DNA of 64,000 nt from assembly GCA_027488815.1 (NCBI GenBank), contig JAIYAX010000012.1, positions 1 through 64,000 on the forward strand, in the 5' to 3' direction. The first letter of the stretch is position 1, and every line of letters begins with the position of its first letter. This document shows positions 7,085 to 15,649 of the stretch, piece after piece. Both the position numbers and the translations under genes were made by a program. The notes under the pieces were generated by a model, which was not told where the DNA came from, searched no databases, and saw nothing but the letters and a program-made list of their open reading frames with translations. The DNA is from Cytophagaceae bacterium. GTDB lineage: Bacteria > Bacteroidota > Bacteroidia > Cytophagales > JAIYAX01.

Positions 7085-10000
7085 ATGCGTAAATTATCAT
7101 TCCTATTTGCCTTTATTTTTTGTGCTTTTGCGTATGGCCAATCGCCAGAACTGAATAAAGAAAGTGATTTGTATCATTCTGCCCCGGATTGGGCTAAATT
7201 GATGTATGCCGAAAATCCCAATGTAAATCAAGTGGATCAATTGTATGCAAGCTATTACCGTGACCATGCTTATGTAAAATCCTATCATACGCAATATTAC
7301 AAACGTTGGAGAAGCGCAATTAATTCTTATTTAAATAATGAAGGGTATGTTGATACCTTACAAAAAGCCAATTTATCGAGTGTTATTGGACAATTGCGAA
7401 ATAGTTCTTCAGCAAATAAAAGTAAACAAATCGGCAGTTGGTCGCCGCTGGGGCCATTTAGAAATTTACGAACTGGAGGGCTTATGCCATCTGGGGGCCA
7501 AGCTAATATTTTTTGCATTGGTAGATGCGAAGCATTCCCTAACATTATGTATTGTGGCACTGAACCTGGAGAGGTTTATAAAAGCATTGATAGCGGCAAT
7601 ACATGGGTAAATGCATCTCACTCATTAATCACGGAATCAACAGAAAGTACAATAAATTTCGGTATTTTTTCAATTGCGGTACATCCTACAAATCCTGATA
7701 TTGTTTACATAGGGGCTGGAAGAAAAGTTCATAAGACTGTAGATGGTGGACTCAATTGGACTATAGTTTTTAGCAGCAATATAGTATTAACTTTTGGAGG
7801 GAATCCTGCGGAATTGCACATTAATACAAGTAACCCACAAATAGTAACGCTGGCTGGTCAAGAAGGCATTAACAGATCTACCAATGGTGGAGCAACATGG
7901 ACACAAGTATTAACCAACTCATGTTTTGATATTAAAGCAAAGCCTGGAAATCCAAATACACTATATACGATTAGAACAAATACTGCTACCAATACACATC
8001 AATTTCTAAGATCAACAAATGCTGGTCTTACATGGACTCCGCAATCTGCGGGTTGGTATACTTCTACAAATGCAGCACGAACAGTTAGAGGTGCAAGAAT
8101 TGCTGTAACTCCTGCAGATACAAATAGAATTTATGCCTATTTAATTGGTGATTCTAAACCTGGCGATAATGGATTTATTGGTGTCTATGCAAGTAATGAT
8201 GGTGGTAACTCTTGGGTCAACACCATGGGCTATAATGGCGCACCTTACACAGCTTCTCATCCAAATTTAGCAGCATCTGATTTCAATCCTAATTTTAACC
8301 AAGGATTTTATAATTGTGCGATTATGGCTTCTAGTACAAATGCTAACGAATTTTTAGTTGGAGGTATTGGTATGTGGCGATCTAACGATGGTGGCGTATC
8401 ATTTCAATGTATTCATAATTATGTTTGTGGTAATTATAATCCTATGCATGTGGATATGCAAGATTTTAGAGTGTTTGGCAATGAGTATTGGGCAAGTACT
8501 GATGGTGGTATTTATAAGTCAAATGATTTGTTCAATACGCAACCCCAATTTAAAATGGAGGGCATTAATGCAACTGATTTCTGGGGATTTGGATCAGGTT
8601 GGAACAGAGATATTCTTGTAGGTGGTACTTTTCATAATGGCGTACAGGCATTTGCTGAAGGTTTTCCGAATGGTAGTTTTTTGAGTTTGTCAACTGGTGA
8701 ACCTGCCTCAGGTTATGTAAATCCAGGCAATCAAACTTCACAATCTCGTATTTATTCAAAAGATATGGGAAGTAGAATTTTACCTCAAACGATTACAGGC
8801 CCTGTATTAAGTTTGCCATATCAAGAAACAATAAATGAATTTTGGTTGTTTGGTCAATCATCCGAAATGGAATTCCATCCAAGTTGTTATAACCATGTCT
8901 ATCAAGGTCATCAAAATAATTTGCTTAAAAGTACAGATGGTGGTGCTAGTTTTTCTTCTGTTTATACAGCAATTCCAAATACTAATATATTAGGGATAGA
9001 AATCTCTAGGGTAAATCCCAATACCATGTATATTGTAGTAAGGCCAATACCATTTGCAAATAGTGCATACATCGTGAAAACCACAAATGATTGGGCAAGT
9101 AGTTTTAACATAACTGCACTTCCAGGCGGAGGGAATAATTTAATTTCAATCAGTTTAGATCCGGAAAATGACCAAGTTATTTGGCTGACTTATCCACGTG
9201 GTATTAATGGTAATAAGGTATTTAAATCTATTGATGGAGGGGCTACATGGACAAATTTAACAACCAGCATTCTAGATGCTCAGTCCATTCAAGCTATCCA
9301 AACTATAGGAGGCACGAATGGCGGTGTATACATTGCTACCAATTTAAGTGTGTATTATAGAAATAACACCATGTCAAATTGGGTGCTTGATAATGCCAAC
9401 TTACCAGCAACCATTAGCGCTAAAGGCATACGCCCATTTTATAGAGATGGAAAAATAAGATTGGCCAGTTATGGGAAAGGAATTTGGGAAAGTCCGTTGT
9501 ATGAAGCGCCAATACGACCAGTTGCAAAAATAATGGTTGATAAATTAAGCTCGGTATTAAATTGTAATGCGTTTAATTTTGATGATTATTCTATGCTTAA
9601 TCATACTAACGCTACTTGGGCTTGGACGTTTCAGAATGCTAATATCAGTAGCTCTTCGCAGCGAAATCCACAAGTTAGCTTTAATTCTACAGGAAATCAC
9701 ATGGTAACTTTAACTGTTACAGATGCAAATCAAATTTCTTCTTCTGATACATTAATTGTTTCTATAACAAATTCAACAAGTTCCAACATCAATCAAAATT
9801 TTGAAGTGGTATTACTAAAACCAGGCTGGTTTCAAGAAGCATCAGGCAATTTAGCTTGGACTTATGTGGATACACTAGGAGGTTTTGGCCAAAGTTCAAA
9901 ATGTATGTCAGTCAATAATTTTTTCATTAATCAACCAGGCGCATTTGCAGATATGGTAGCACCTATAAATATGGCTAATGTTAGTCCTTCTAATGCCATG

Positions 10001-10579
10001 CTTACTTTTGATGTAGCGTATGCATTTTTTGCGATTAGTTATGCAGATACATTGCAAGTTCTAGTTTCAACCGATTGTGGTGCTAATTATACAAAAGTAT
10101 ACGATAAAGGTGGAGCATCACTTGGCACAGCACCTTCAACACAAAATCAATTTGTTCCTACTGCAGCGCAATGGAGAAAGGATTCAGTTAATTTATCTGC
10201 CTATATTGGTAATTCAAATGTTTACATAAAATTTAGAAATATTAATCAATATGGGCAGGCTTTATATGTTGATAATATTAATCTTACTGGGATTGTAACA
10301 GGTATTCAAGCGGAAAATAATAGTAAGACGAATGATTTTATAATATATCCAAACCCCGTTGTTAACAATGGTGTTATTACAATTAAATCGGATTTAGATC
10401 AAGAAATTGAGTTGAATATTTACAACAATGAAGGTAAAGTAATTGATAAACTATTTATAGTATCAAATTCAACTGTATCATTAGAAAAATATAGCCTAAG
10501 CAATGGTGTTTATTTTTATAGCTTGATCACAGAAAATAAAATTTTTAATGGGAAACTTATAGTAGTAAATGGAAGATAA
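7085..10579 (+). CDS. Large secreted sortilin/BNR-repeat protein with T9SS sorting domain
   Basis: Start at ATG 7085 (not the upstream TTG 7064), because it gives a clean signal peptide (MRKLSFLFAFIFCAFAYGQS). The 1164-residue product has at least eight BNR/sortilin Asp-box-like motifs (SIDSGNTW, TVDGGLNW, STNGGATW, SNDGGNSW, STDGGASF, SIDGGATW). These build a VPS10-type beta propeller over about residues 120-820. A PKD domain follows (near 850-925), then a jelly-roll-like adhesion module (930-1080) and a C-terminal type A T9SS sorting domain (IYPNPVVNNGVITIK to KLIVV). It is exported by type IX secretion and probably surface-attached; substrate unknown. Its DNA is AT-rich and it is wedged between remnants of one PIN locus. 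Confidence 0.9.
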   Translation: MRKLSFLFAFIFCAFAYGQSPELNKESDLYHSAPDWAKLMYAENPNVNQVDQLYASYYRDHAYVKSYHTQYYKRWRSAINSYLNNEGYVDTLQKANLSSVIGQLRNSSSANKSKQIGSWSPLGPFRNLRTGGLMPSGGQANIFCIGRCEAFPNIMYCGTEPGEVYKSIDSGNTWVNASHSLITESTESTINFGIFSIAVHPTNPDIVYIGAGRKVHKTVDGGLNWTIVFSSNIVLTFGGNPAELHINTSNPQIVTLAGQEGINRSTNGGATWTQVLTNSCFDIKAKPGNPNTLYTIRTNTATNTHQFLRSTNAGLTWTPQSAGWYTSTNAARTVRGARIAVTPADTNRIYAYLIGDSKPGDNGFIGVYASNDGGNSWVNTMGYNGAPYTASHPNLAASDFNPNFNQGFYNCAIMASSTNANEFLVGGIGMWRSNDGGVSFQCIHNYVCGNYNPMHVDMQDFRVFGNEYWASTDGGIYKSNDLFNTQPQFKMEGINATDFWGFGSGWNRDILVGGTFHNGVQAFAEGFPNGSFLSLSTGEPASGYVNPGNQTSQSRIYSKDMGSRILPQTITGPVLSLPYQETINEFWLFGQSSEMEFHPSCYNHVYQGHQNNLLKSTDGGASFSSVYTAIPNTNILGIEISRVNPNTMYIVVRPIPFANSAYIVKTTNDWASSFNITALPGGGNNLISISLDPENDQVIWLTYPRGINGNKVFKSIDGGATWTNLTTSILDAQSIQAIQTIGGTNGGVYIATNLSVYYRNNTMSNWVLDNANLPATISAKGIRPFYRDGKIRLASYGKGIWESPLYEAPIRPVAKIMVDKLSSVLNCNAFNFDDYSMLNHTNATWAWTFQNANISSSSQRNPQVSFNSTGNHMVTLTVTDANQISSSDTLIVSITNSTSSNINQNFEVVLLKPGWFQEASGNLAWTYVDTLGGFGQSSKCMSVNNFFINQPGAFADMVAPINMANVSPSNAMLTFDVAYAFFAISYADTLQVLVSTDCGANYTKVYDKGGASLGTAPSTQNQFVPTAAQWRKDSVNLSAYIGNSNVYIKFRNINQYGQALYVDNINLTGIVTGIQAENNSKTNDFIIYPNPVVNNGVITIKSDLDQEIELNIYNNEGKVIDKLFIVSNSTVSLEKYSLSNGVYFYSLITENKIFNGKLIVVNGR

Positions 10580-10670
10580 ACGTCTCCTTGTTATTTGCTT
10601 ATATATTTTAAGATTTGCAGTAAAAATAGTCTGTAACATTAATAAAATAAAATGGCAAATTGCAATAGTT

Positions 10671-10720
10671 ACACCCCCTCAGAGTCACCCATTGGGGACA
10701 TTGAGGGGGGTGTTTACACT
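10671..10720. repeat. Palindromic repeat family A, copy 3
   Basis: ACACCCCCTCA at 10671-10681 pairs with TGAGGGGGGTGT at 10702-10713 and is followed by TTACACT, as in the copy at 4381-4428. The loop again starts GAGTCACCC. Confidence 0.8.
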
Positions 10721-10733
10721 AAAACTTGACTAG

Positions 10734-10806
10734 CCCCTAAGTTTCTGTTGAGGAGCGTTCAAGATGACCTACTGCTCGACTGAATGTATGAAAATCGTAT
10801 TTTTGA
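10734..10806 (+). repeat. Repeat C, copy 2
   Basis: Matches 6186-6256 in order: a GCCCC..GTTTCTGTTGA block, GCGTTCAA, GACCTACTG, and AAAATCGTATTTTTGA. It ends directly before the PIN C-terminal fragment. Confidence 0.65.
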
Positions 10807-10809
10807 AGG

Positions 10810-10896
10810 GGTTATAATTCTATCAACATAAAAAACGGTTATAAGCAATTGGAAATACGTTCACCAAAAGAATTTGAAAAATATGAAGACGACTGA
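10810..10896 (+). pseudogene. PIN-domain toxin C-terminal fragment
   Basis: Reads GYNSINIKNGYKQLEIRSPK, then EFEKYEDD and TGA at 10894-10896. I recognise this as the usual C-terminal end of small Bacteroidota PIN toxins of the kind whose N-terminus is at 6277. The middle of the protein is absent from the window. Confidence 0.6.
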
Positions 10897-10990
10897 AAAA
10901 TCTGTTGACGCCGTAAAATACATGCGTCAACAGTGAGACAGATTGAGCGAGAAGTTATCTAAAATGACTAAAGAAGAAATTTTGGAATAC
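10883..10990 (+). pseudogene. Broken antitoxin-like gene overlapping the PIN C-terminus
   Basis: ATG at 10883 overlaps the PIN stop by 14 bases. It reads MKTTEKSVDAVKYMRQQ, an in-frame TGA, then DRLSEKLSKMTKEEILEY, after which repeat B begins at once (10990). This short charged helical protein looks like the antitoxin partner of the PIN toxin. It is inactivated both by the stop and by the repeat. Confidence 0.6.
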
Positions 10991-11125
10991 CCCAATCGTC
11001 CTCGTTTATAGCAAGGGTGTATGCGAAAATCGCTTGCAGCGATAAATTTTCCCACTCTTCAAGGTCACTCTCAATGTTCATTGGAAGAGTCATAGTTACT
11101 CTAATCCCCGAATGGCCCCAAGTTT
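10990..11125 (+). repeat. Repeat B, copy 2
   Basis: Diverged copy of 6060-6190. It begins CCCAATCG, keeps the hairpin ATCGCT-TGC-AGCGAT (11029-11043) and the CAATG-TT-CATTG stem, and ends GAATGGCCCCAAGTTTCTG. The first hairpin (CCTCGTT..) has lost pairing in this copy. Confidence 0.7.
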
Positions 11126-11185
11126 CTGTTGATGGGGTTCAAGGTATTCGAAATTTTAAATCAACTCCTTTATGATATTCAGCCT

Positions 11186-11713
11186 TCAGATCTTCAGATA
11201 AGCCCTGAATCCCCTTGCGGCATAGTAGCTTTCGGCACCATTGTGGTAAATAAAGGTGCGGCCATAGCGATAGTCACCAAAAAGTGCCCCACCCAGTTCC
11301 CGAACAGCTTGTGGTGTGTTTAGCCAGCTAGACGTTTTCCGGTCAAAAGGCCCAAACTGCTGCAGAAAGTGGTACTGTTCTTCGTTCAGCAGTGTACAGC
11401 GCCATGTTTGCGCTAATGCTTCTGCGTTCCCGGTGGGCTTGTTTTCTTTTCTCGACTCCCAGGCCCTTTGGTCGTAACATAAGCTGCACCTTCCCGCCGG
11501 ACTTTCTGCGGAACTGTCGATAAAAAGCCATTCTGTGCCTTCAGAAGGGTATACAAACATGTCCGGCTCTCCTCCACTTTGTTCCATCCATTCCAGTGCA
11601 CTTCGTTTTGTTGCATCGGCCATCAGACGGGCCTCTACTTCAGACCAATTTACCCCGGCATGGCGTAAGGGATACTTTTGGAAGCGGGATTTTAACACAG
11701 ATAGTATGTCCAT
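11186..11713 (-). CDS. DUF4256 family protein
   Basis: 175 residues, close to the usual length for DUF4256. Family features include the N-terminal LLKSRF-like start (LSVLKSRFQKYPLRH), EWMEQSGGEPDMF, the central W-L-F-I-D-S-S-A-E-S-P-x-G-R block followed by SLCYDQRAWESRKENKPTGN, and an EYR-like end (FGDYRYGRTFIYHNGAESYY). Soluble, function unknown. It lies 19 bp after a membrane protein gene on the same strand. Confidence 0.85.
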   Translation of the reverse strand: MDILSVLKSRFQKYPLRHAGVNWSEVEARLMADATKRSALEWMEQSGGEPDMFVYPSEGTEWLFIDSSAESPAGRCSLCYDQRAWESRKENKPTGNAEALAQTWRCTLLNEEQYHFLQQFGPFDRKTSSWLNTPQAVRELGGALFGDYRYGRTFIYHNGAESYYAARGFRAYLKI

Positions 11714-11732
11714 CTTCGGAAGCTAAATCAGG

Positions 11733-12134
11733 TTAAGGCTTTTTACCGGTTTCGGTCTTTTGCTTTTGGCTTCTTAAGGAGAACCAAAGCAGTAGGGCAA
11801 AAAGGGCCGTTAGTACCGAAAACCACTTCTCGATCATGCTTTTAGCCATCAGATTTCCAATGGTGTTGAACACAAACAAAAAAATGTAAGCCAAAATAAT
11901 GATGTTCAACACTTTGATTGGAAAGCGGAAGGGCAATTTCTCCTCTTTCATCAGAAGGACCAGTGCAAGAAAAATAGTGATCAGCATGGAAGCCAATTCA
12001 AAGGAACAAACTTGCTCCTTATTGATTCGCCCTCCCCATACGATTTCGTGGGGTACAATGCCGATAAGCACCAGGGAATGAAAGGCTAGCACAAGGGCAA
12101 TCAGAAATAGCAGCAGCTTGGTATAAATGGTCAC
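11733..12134 (-). CDS. Small integral membrane protein of unknown function
   Basis: 133 residues with four hydrophobic segments: about 5-27, 47-62, 73-93 and 102-118. It ends in a basic tail (SQKQKTETGKKP). No family recognised. It is followed 19 bp later by the DUF4256 gene, suggesting co-transcription. Confidence 0.65.
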   Translation of the reverse strand: MTIYTKLLLFLIALVLAFHSLVLIGIVPHEIVWGGRINKEQVCSFELASMLITIFLALVLLMKEEKLPFRFPIKVLNIIILAYIFLFVFNTIGNLMAKSMIEKWFSVLTALFALLLWFSLRSQKQKTETGKKP

Positions 12135-12254
12135 CTGTCCTGAAATTGAGGGTTTGATTGCCTAAAAAATTCAGTGAAAGATAAGGACTCTGCACCAAAG
12201 GCCGGGCTTTGAATGGCAAATAAAATCGTCTGGAAATGAACTTTTAAGCCTTGA

Positions 12255-13337
12255 TCAGCCCTTCCACCTCAATAATGCCGCTTCGATGGTGAGCCCCGGC
12301 CCAAAGGCAAAGCTTAAGATTTGTCCGGGAGCGGCTTGCTCCGCCTTAAGCTTTTTCCAAAGCCGTTCCAGCACGAAAAGGACTGTTGGAGACGACATGT
12401 TCCCATATTCCTTCAGTACCTCATAGCTCAAGGAAAAGTCGTCACGATCACGACACATGAGTTGTTCAAGTACTTGCAGGATGCGTTTACCTCCCGGATG
12501 GATGGCGAGGTAGGGCTTTTCGCCAACAGGAAAGTGCTGTTCCATACGTTTTAGCAAAGTGGCCATGCCACCTTCCAGCAATTCCGGAACGTAAGCGGAG
12601 AGCCTCATGTCAAATCCCTGCCTGCCCGGCATCCAGGTCATGTCGGAGGCTCCTTCTGGCACCAGGTCACAAAAGAAGTCATGGAGTTCAAGTCCCTGAG
12701 AGTCTTCCTGATTTTCAACCACAAGTGCAGCTGCCCCGTCGCCAAACAATGCATTGGCCATAAGCGCATCTTCATCTTTGTTTTTCTGAAAATGAAGGCT
12801 GCACAGCTCTACGGCAACCACCAGAATTTTTGCTTTTGGATCCGCACGGCAAATTGCTGCAGCTTGTTTCAATGCAGTAAGTGCAGCATAGCAACCCATA
12901 AAGTTAATGGCCAGGCGATGTACACCGCTGTCAAGGTTAAGGCCATGGATCAAGGCGATATCCGGACCTGGAGCTGATAGACCCGTACAGCTGACGGTGA
13001 TGAGATGACTGATGCATTTGAGGGCAGGGTCGGGCAGGGCTTTTGCCGCTTTCAAGGCAAGTTCTACGGCCGCATGCTGGTAAAAGCGATTCCGGTCCAC
13101 AGTGTCCGGCACAGGCTCCATGTCCTCCGTTTTTGGAAAAAGTAAGGGTTCCCCTTGCCCATAGTCCGGTAATACAGAGTATCGGGTTTGGATACCACTT
13201 GCCCGGTACAATGCATGAAGTCGTTGTGCCTCATCCGCATCAAATCCCAGCAATCTGTTCATCATTTGAGCAAGAGCGGCTTGTTCGTACCGATAGGCAG
13301 GGGTAGCAGTACGTAGGGCAATGATGGTTGCAGACAT
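12255..13337 (-). CDS. Type III polyketide synthase (chalcone/stilbene synthase family)
   Basis: 360 residues, normal for the family. The catalytic triad is visible: Cys117 (LITVSCTGLSAPGPDI), His280 (YLAIHPGGKRIL) and Asn313 (LKEYGNMSSPTVLF), plus the GFGPG-like end (SFAFGPGLTIE). Such enzymes extend an acyl-CoA starter with malonyl-CoA to resorcinols, pyrones or phenols. A UbiA-type prenyltransferase gene is divergent with only 27 bp between the chosen starts, and a methyltransferase, SRPBCC protein and FAD reductase of the kind usually next to it are 11-17 kb away. A long-chain aromatic lipid or quinone-like product is likely (inference). Confidence 0.92.
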   Translation of the reverse strand: MSATIIALRTATPAYRYEQAALAQMMNRLLGFDADEAQRLHALYRASGIQTRYSVLPDYGQGEPLLFPKTEDMEPVPDTVDRNRFYQHAAVELALKAAKALPDPALKCISHLITVSCTGLSAPGPDIALIHGLNLDSGVHRLAINFMGCYAALTALKQAAAICRADPKAKILVVAVELCSLHFQKNKDEDALMANALFGDGAAALVVENQEDSQGLELHDFFCDLVPEGASDMTWMPGRQGFDMRLSAYVPELLEGGMATLLKRMEQHFPVGEKPYLAIHPGGKRILQVLEQLMCRDRDDFSLSYEVLKEYGNMSSPTVLFVLERLWKKLKAEQAAPGQILSFAFGPGLTIEAALLRWKG

Positions 13338-13364
13338 GTAGGGTAAAGGATAATTTCCTTAAAC

Positions 13365-14243
13365 TTGTTTAAAATATTTGCTTTGAAGAAATCTACCCTG
13401 CTCCACCTGCGGGTTCCCTTTTCGTACTACTTGCTTCCTGTCTACTTGTTTGCTTGTTCGCAAATGCAGGAAACGCAGTGGTTTTCAACCTTGCTCATGG
13501 GCATAATCCTGCATCTGCTGCTGTATCCGGCCTCCAATGGATACAACAGCTACTTTGATCAGGACGAAGGAAGCATAGGTGGGCTGGAAAAACCTCCTCC
13601 GGTTGACAAGGAACTTTATTATTGGGCTCTTGCCTTTGACCTGTTGGCCATTCTGATTTCCTTTTATTTTCACTGGATAGTTCCTGTGATGGTTCTGGTT
13701 TATGGTCTTGTGTCCAAGGCATACAGCCATCCTTCCATTCGACTTAAAAAATTCCCCATCCTTTCCTGGATGACCGCTGGCTTCTTTCAGGGGGCTTTTG
13801 TTTACTTAATGGTGTTTACCGCTCTATCTGGTCAGGGAATTGAAGCATGGGTAAAACCGGAGCTTTATGTACCGGCCTTGCTCAGCACCTCTATGCTGAT
13901 GGGTTCCTATCCCATGACGCAGATTTACCAGCACAAGGAAGACAGCCAAAGAGGAGACTTTACCCTTAGCCTGCTTCTCGGCATCAGGGGCACTTTTGTG
14001 TTTACAGCGGTGGTGTTTGGCCTGACTTCGTTAGGCTTCAGCATTTACTTTTTCAACGTCAAAGGAGCTGTCTATCTGTTTCTTTTTCATCTCGGGTTGT
14101 TACCTGTCCTCATTTACTTTTTTTGGTGGGCGCTGAACGTTTGGGCTGACCCCTCCAAAGCAGACTTTAAACACACCATGAGATTGAATGCACTTTCTGC
14201 ACATGGGCTAAATGCATGCTTTATAGGCATGTGGGTTATCTGA
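13365..14243 (+). CDS. UbiA-family prenyltransferase
   Basis: 292 residues, multi-pass membrane protein with about eight hydrophobic segments. The first Asp-rich motif is present in a variant form (NGYNSYFDQDEGSIGGLEKP), and the second signature appears as YGLVSKAYSHPSIRLKKFP. It transfers an isoprenoid chain to an aromatic acceptor, plausibly the product of the divergent type III synthase. No ATG lies near the N-terminus: TTG at 13365 or TTG at 13383 (giving KKSTLLHLRVPFSYYLLP) must be used, and the second is equally plausible. Confidence 0.82.
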   Translation: MFKIFALKKSTLLHLRVPFSYYLLPVYLFACSQMQETQWFSTLLMGIILHLLLYPASNGYNSYFDQDEGSIGGLEKPPPVDKELYYWALAFDLLAILISFYFHWIVPVMVLVYGLVSKAYSHPSIRLKKFPILSWMTAGFFQGAFVYLMVFTALSGQGIEAWVKPELYVPALLSTSMLMGSYPMTQIYQHKEDSQRGDFTLSLLLGIRGTFVFTAVVFGLTSLGFSIYFFNVKGAVYLFLFHLGLLPVLIYFFWWALNVWADPSKADFKHTMRLNALSAHGLNACFIGMWVI

Positions 14244-14278
14244 TTGGCGGTTCCAAAGGGTTTTTATCAAATTGCGGT

Positions 14279-15649
14279 ATGTATGCAGTGGTAGATATTG
14301 AGACGACCGGAGGAAACGCTCGCCTGCACCGTATACTTGAAATCGCCATTATCGTGCATGATGGTGAAAAAGAAATAACTCGTTTCTCCAGCCTGGTAAA
14401 TCCCGGCACAGGTATTCCCAGATTTATACAAGGACTAACCGGTATTCTCCCGGAAATGGTTGAGTCTGCCCCAGCATTTGAAGAGATCGCCTCAGAGGTG
14501 CATAGCCTCTTAAAAGATCATGTTTTTGTCGCTCACAACGTTTCCTTTGATTACCCATTTGTGCAAGCTGCTTTGGAGCGGGCAGGCCTTTTATTGGATA
14601 CACCCAGACTTTGTACGGTCAGAGCTTCAAGAAAGCTAATGCCCGATTTGGGCAAATACAGTCTGGGCCGATTGGCAGAGCAACTGGGGATACCCATCAG
14701 CGACAGGCATAGGGCTTATGGGGATGCCGAGGCTACGACTGAGGTCTTAAAACGACTCGTCACTCTTGACCATGAAGGGGTTCTTGAAGGCCTGCACCGA
14801 AAGTCCAGAAGAAAAATCGAACTACCTCCATTGTTGCCGTCAGGTATTCTGGAATCCTTACCCGAGTCGCCGGGAGTCTACTACTTTCACGACCAGTCCG
14901 GCAAGGTGATGTATGTGGGTAAGGCAGTGGACATCAAACGCAGGGTCAAAGGACACTTCACCAGCAGCGATTTCCGTTTTGAGCGCTTTTTCAATGAGCA
15001 ACTTAGCGATATCAGTTTTCAGGAAACAGGCTCTGAGCTCATGGCTAACCTGATGGAGACAATGGAAATCAGAAGACTATGGCCGAAGTACAATGCAGCA
15101 GGCAAGTTTAAAAGAGGAGATTATGGCCTATGTCTTTACGAAGATCAGCGTAGATACCTACACCTCTCAGTGGCAAGGCGTATCACAGGTGCAAGACTGA
15201 TCAAAGCCCTAGGCTATAAAAGTAGAGCCATAGAAGTACTCCATGATTTAATTGAACAGTATCACCTTTGTGCAAATTTATGCCATTTGGAAAAGAACAG
15301 CTCAGGCTGCTCCCTCTATCAGGTCGGTCAATGCCTCGGAGCTTGCCTGCACAAAGAACCACCTGAGGAATACAACGAACGTGTATTGGAAGGCCTACAG
15401 TCCCTCGATCCTAATCCGGTCACCCTATTGATCCGCTTGCCCGGCAGGCAGTCAGAAGAGAGTGCCTTACTGTTAGTAGAGAAAGGAAGGTTTTCAGGTT
15501 ACGCCTTTGTTCCTCATTCAGATGCCCCAAGCCATTGGGAAGAAGCCTTGAACTGGATCAAACGCAGCCCCCATGATCCTGAGTTGGACAGACTGGTGGG
15601 GAAGTACCTTAAGTTGCATCCCGAAGGACACCTCAAACCGGTCGGCTAG
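14279..15649 (+). CDS. DEDDh exonuclease fused to a GIY-YIG (UvrC/Cho-like) nuclease
   Basis: ATG 14279 is chosen because MYAVVDIETTGG is the exact start of a DnaQ-like exonuclease. Residues 1-165 carry all DEDDh motifs (VDIETTG; HNVSFDYPF; HRAYGDAEAT). From about residue 200, LPESPGVYYFHDQSGKVMYV begins a GIY-YIG nuclease domain with KAVDIKRRVKGHF. A Cys-containing segment (CANLCHLEKNSSGCSLYQVG) resembles the UvrC/Cho middle region. The 456-residue fusion is a known DNA-repair type. It begins 35 bp after the UbiA gene and its last 4 bases overlap the convergent lipoprotein gene. Confidence 0.9.
   Translation: MYAVVDIETTGGNARLHRILEIAIIVHDGEKEITRFSSLVNPGTGIPRFIQGLTGILPEMVESAPAFEEIASEVHSLLKDHVFVAHNVSFDYPFVQAALERAGLLLDTPRLCTVRASRKLMPDLGKYSLGRLAEQLGIPISDRHRAYGDAEATTEVLKRLVTLDHEGVLEGLHRKSRRKIELPPLLPSGILESLPESPGVYYFHDQSGKVMYVGKAVDIKRRVKGHFTSSDFRFERFFNEQLSDISFQETGSELMANLMETMEIRRLWPKYNAAGKFKRGDYGLCLYEDQRRYLHLSVARRITGARLIKALGYKSRAIEVLHDLIEQYHLCANLCHLEKNSSGCSLYQVGQCLGACLHKEPPEEYNERVLEGLQSLDPNPVTLLIRLPGRQSEESALLLVEKGRFSGYAFVPHSDAPSHWEEALNWIKRSPHDPELDRLVGKYLKLHPEGHLKPVG

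Larger units (their letters stand above)
10580..11185. other. Gene-free stretch with repeats and toxin-antitoxin relics
   Basis: AT-rich up to 10670, then repeat A (10671-10720), repeat C (10734-10806), the PIN C-terminus (10810-10896), a broken antitoxin (10883-10990) and repeat B (10990-11125) ending in another C-like piece. No intact gene is present. Confidence 0.6.

Noticed and set aside
11343-11616. Several open frames within the DUF4256 gene
   Set aside because: Shadows in other frames of a recognised family gene.
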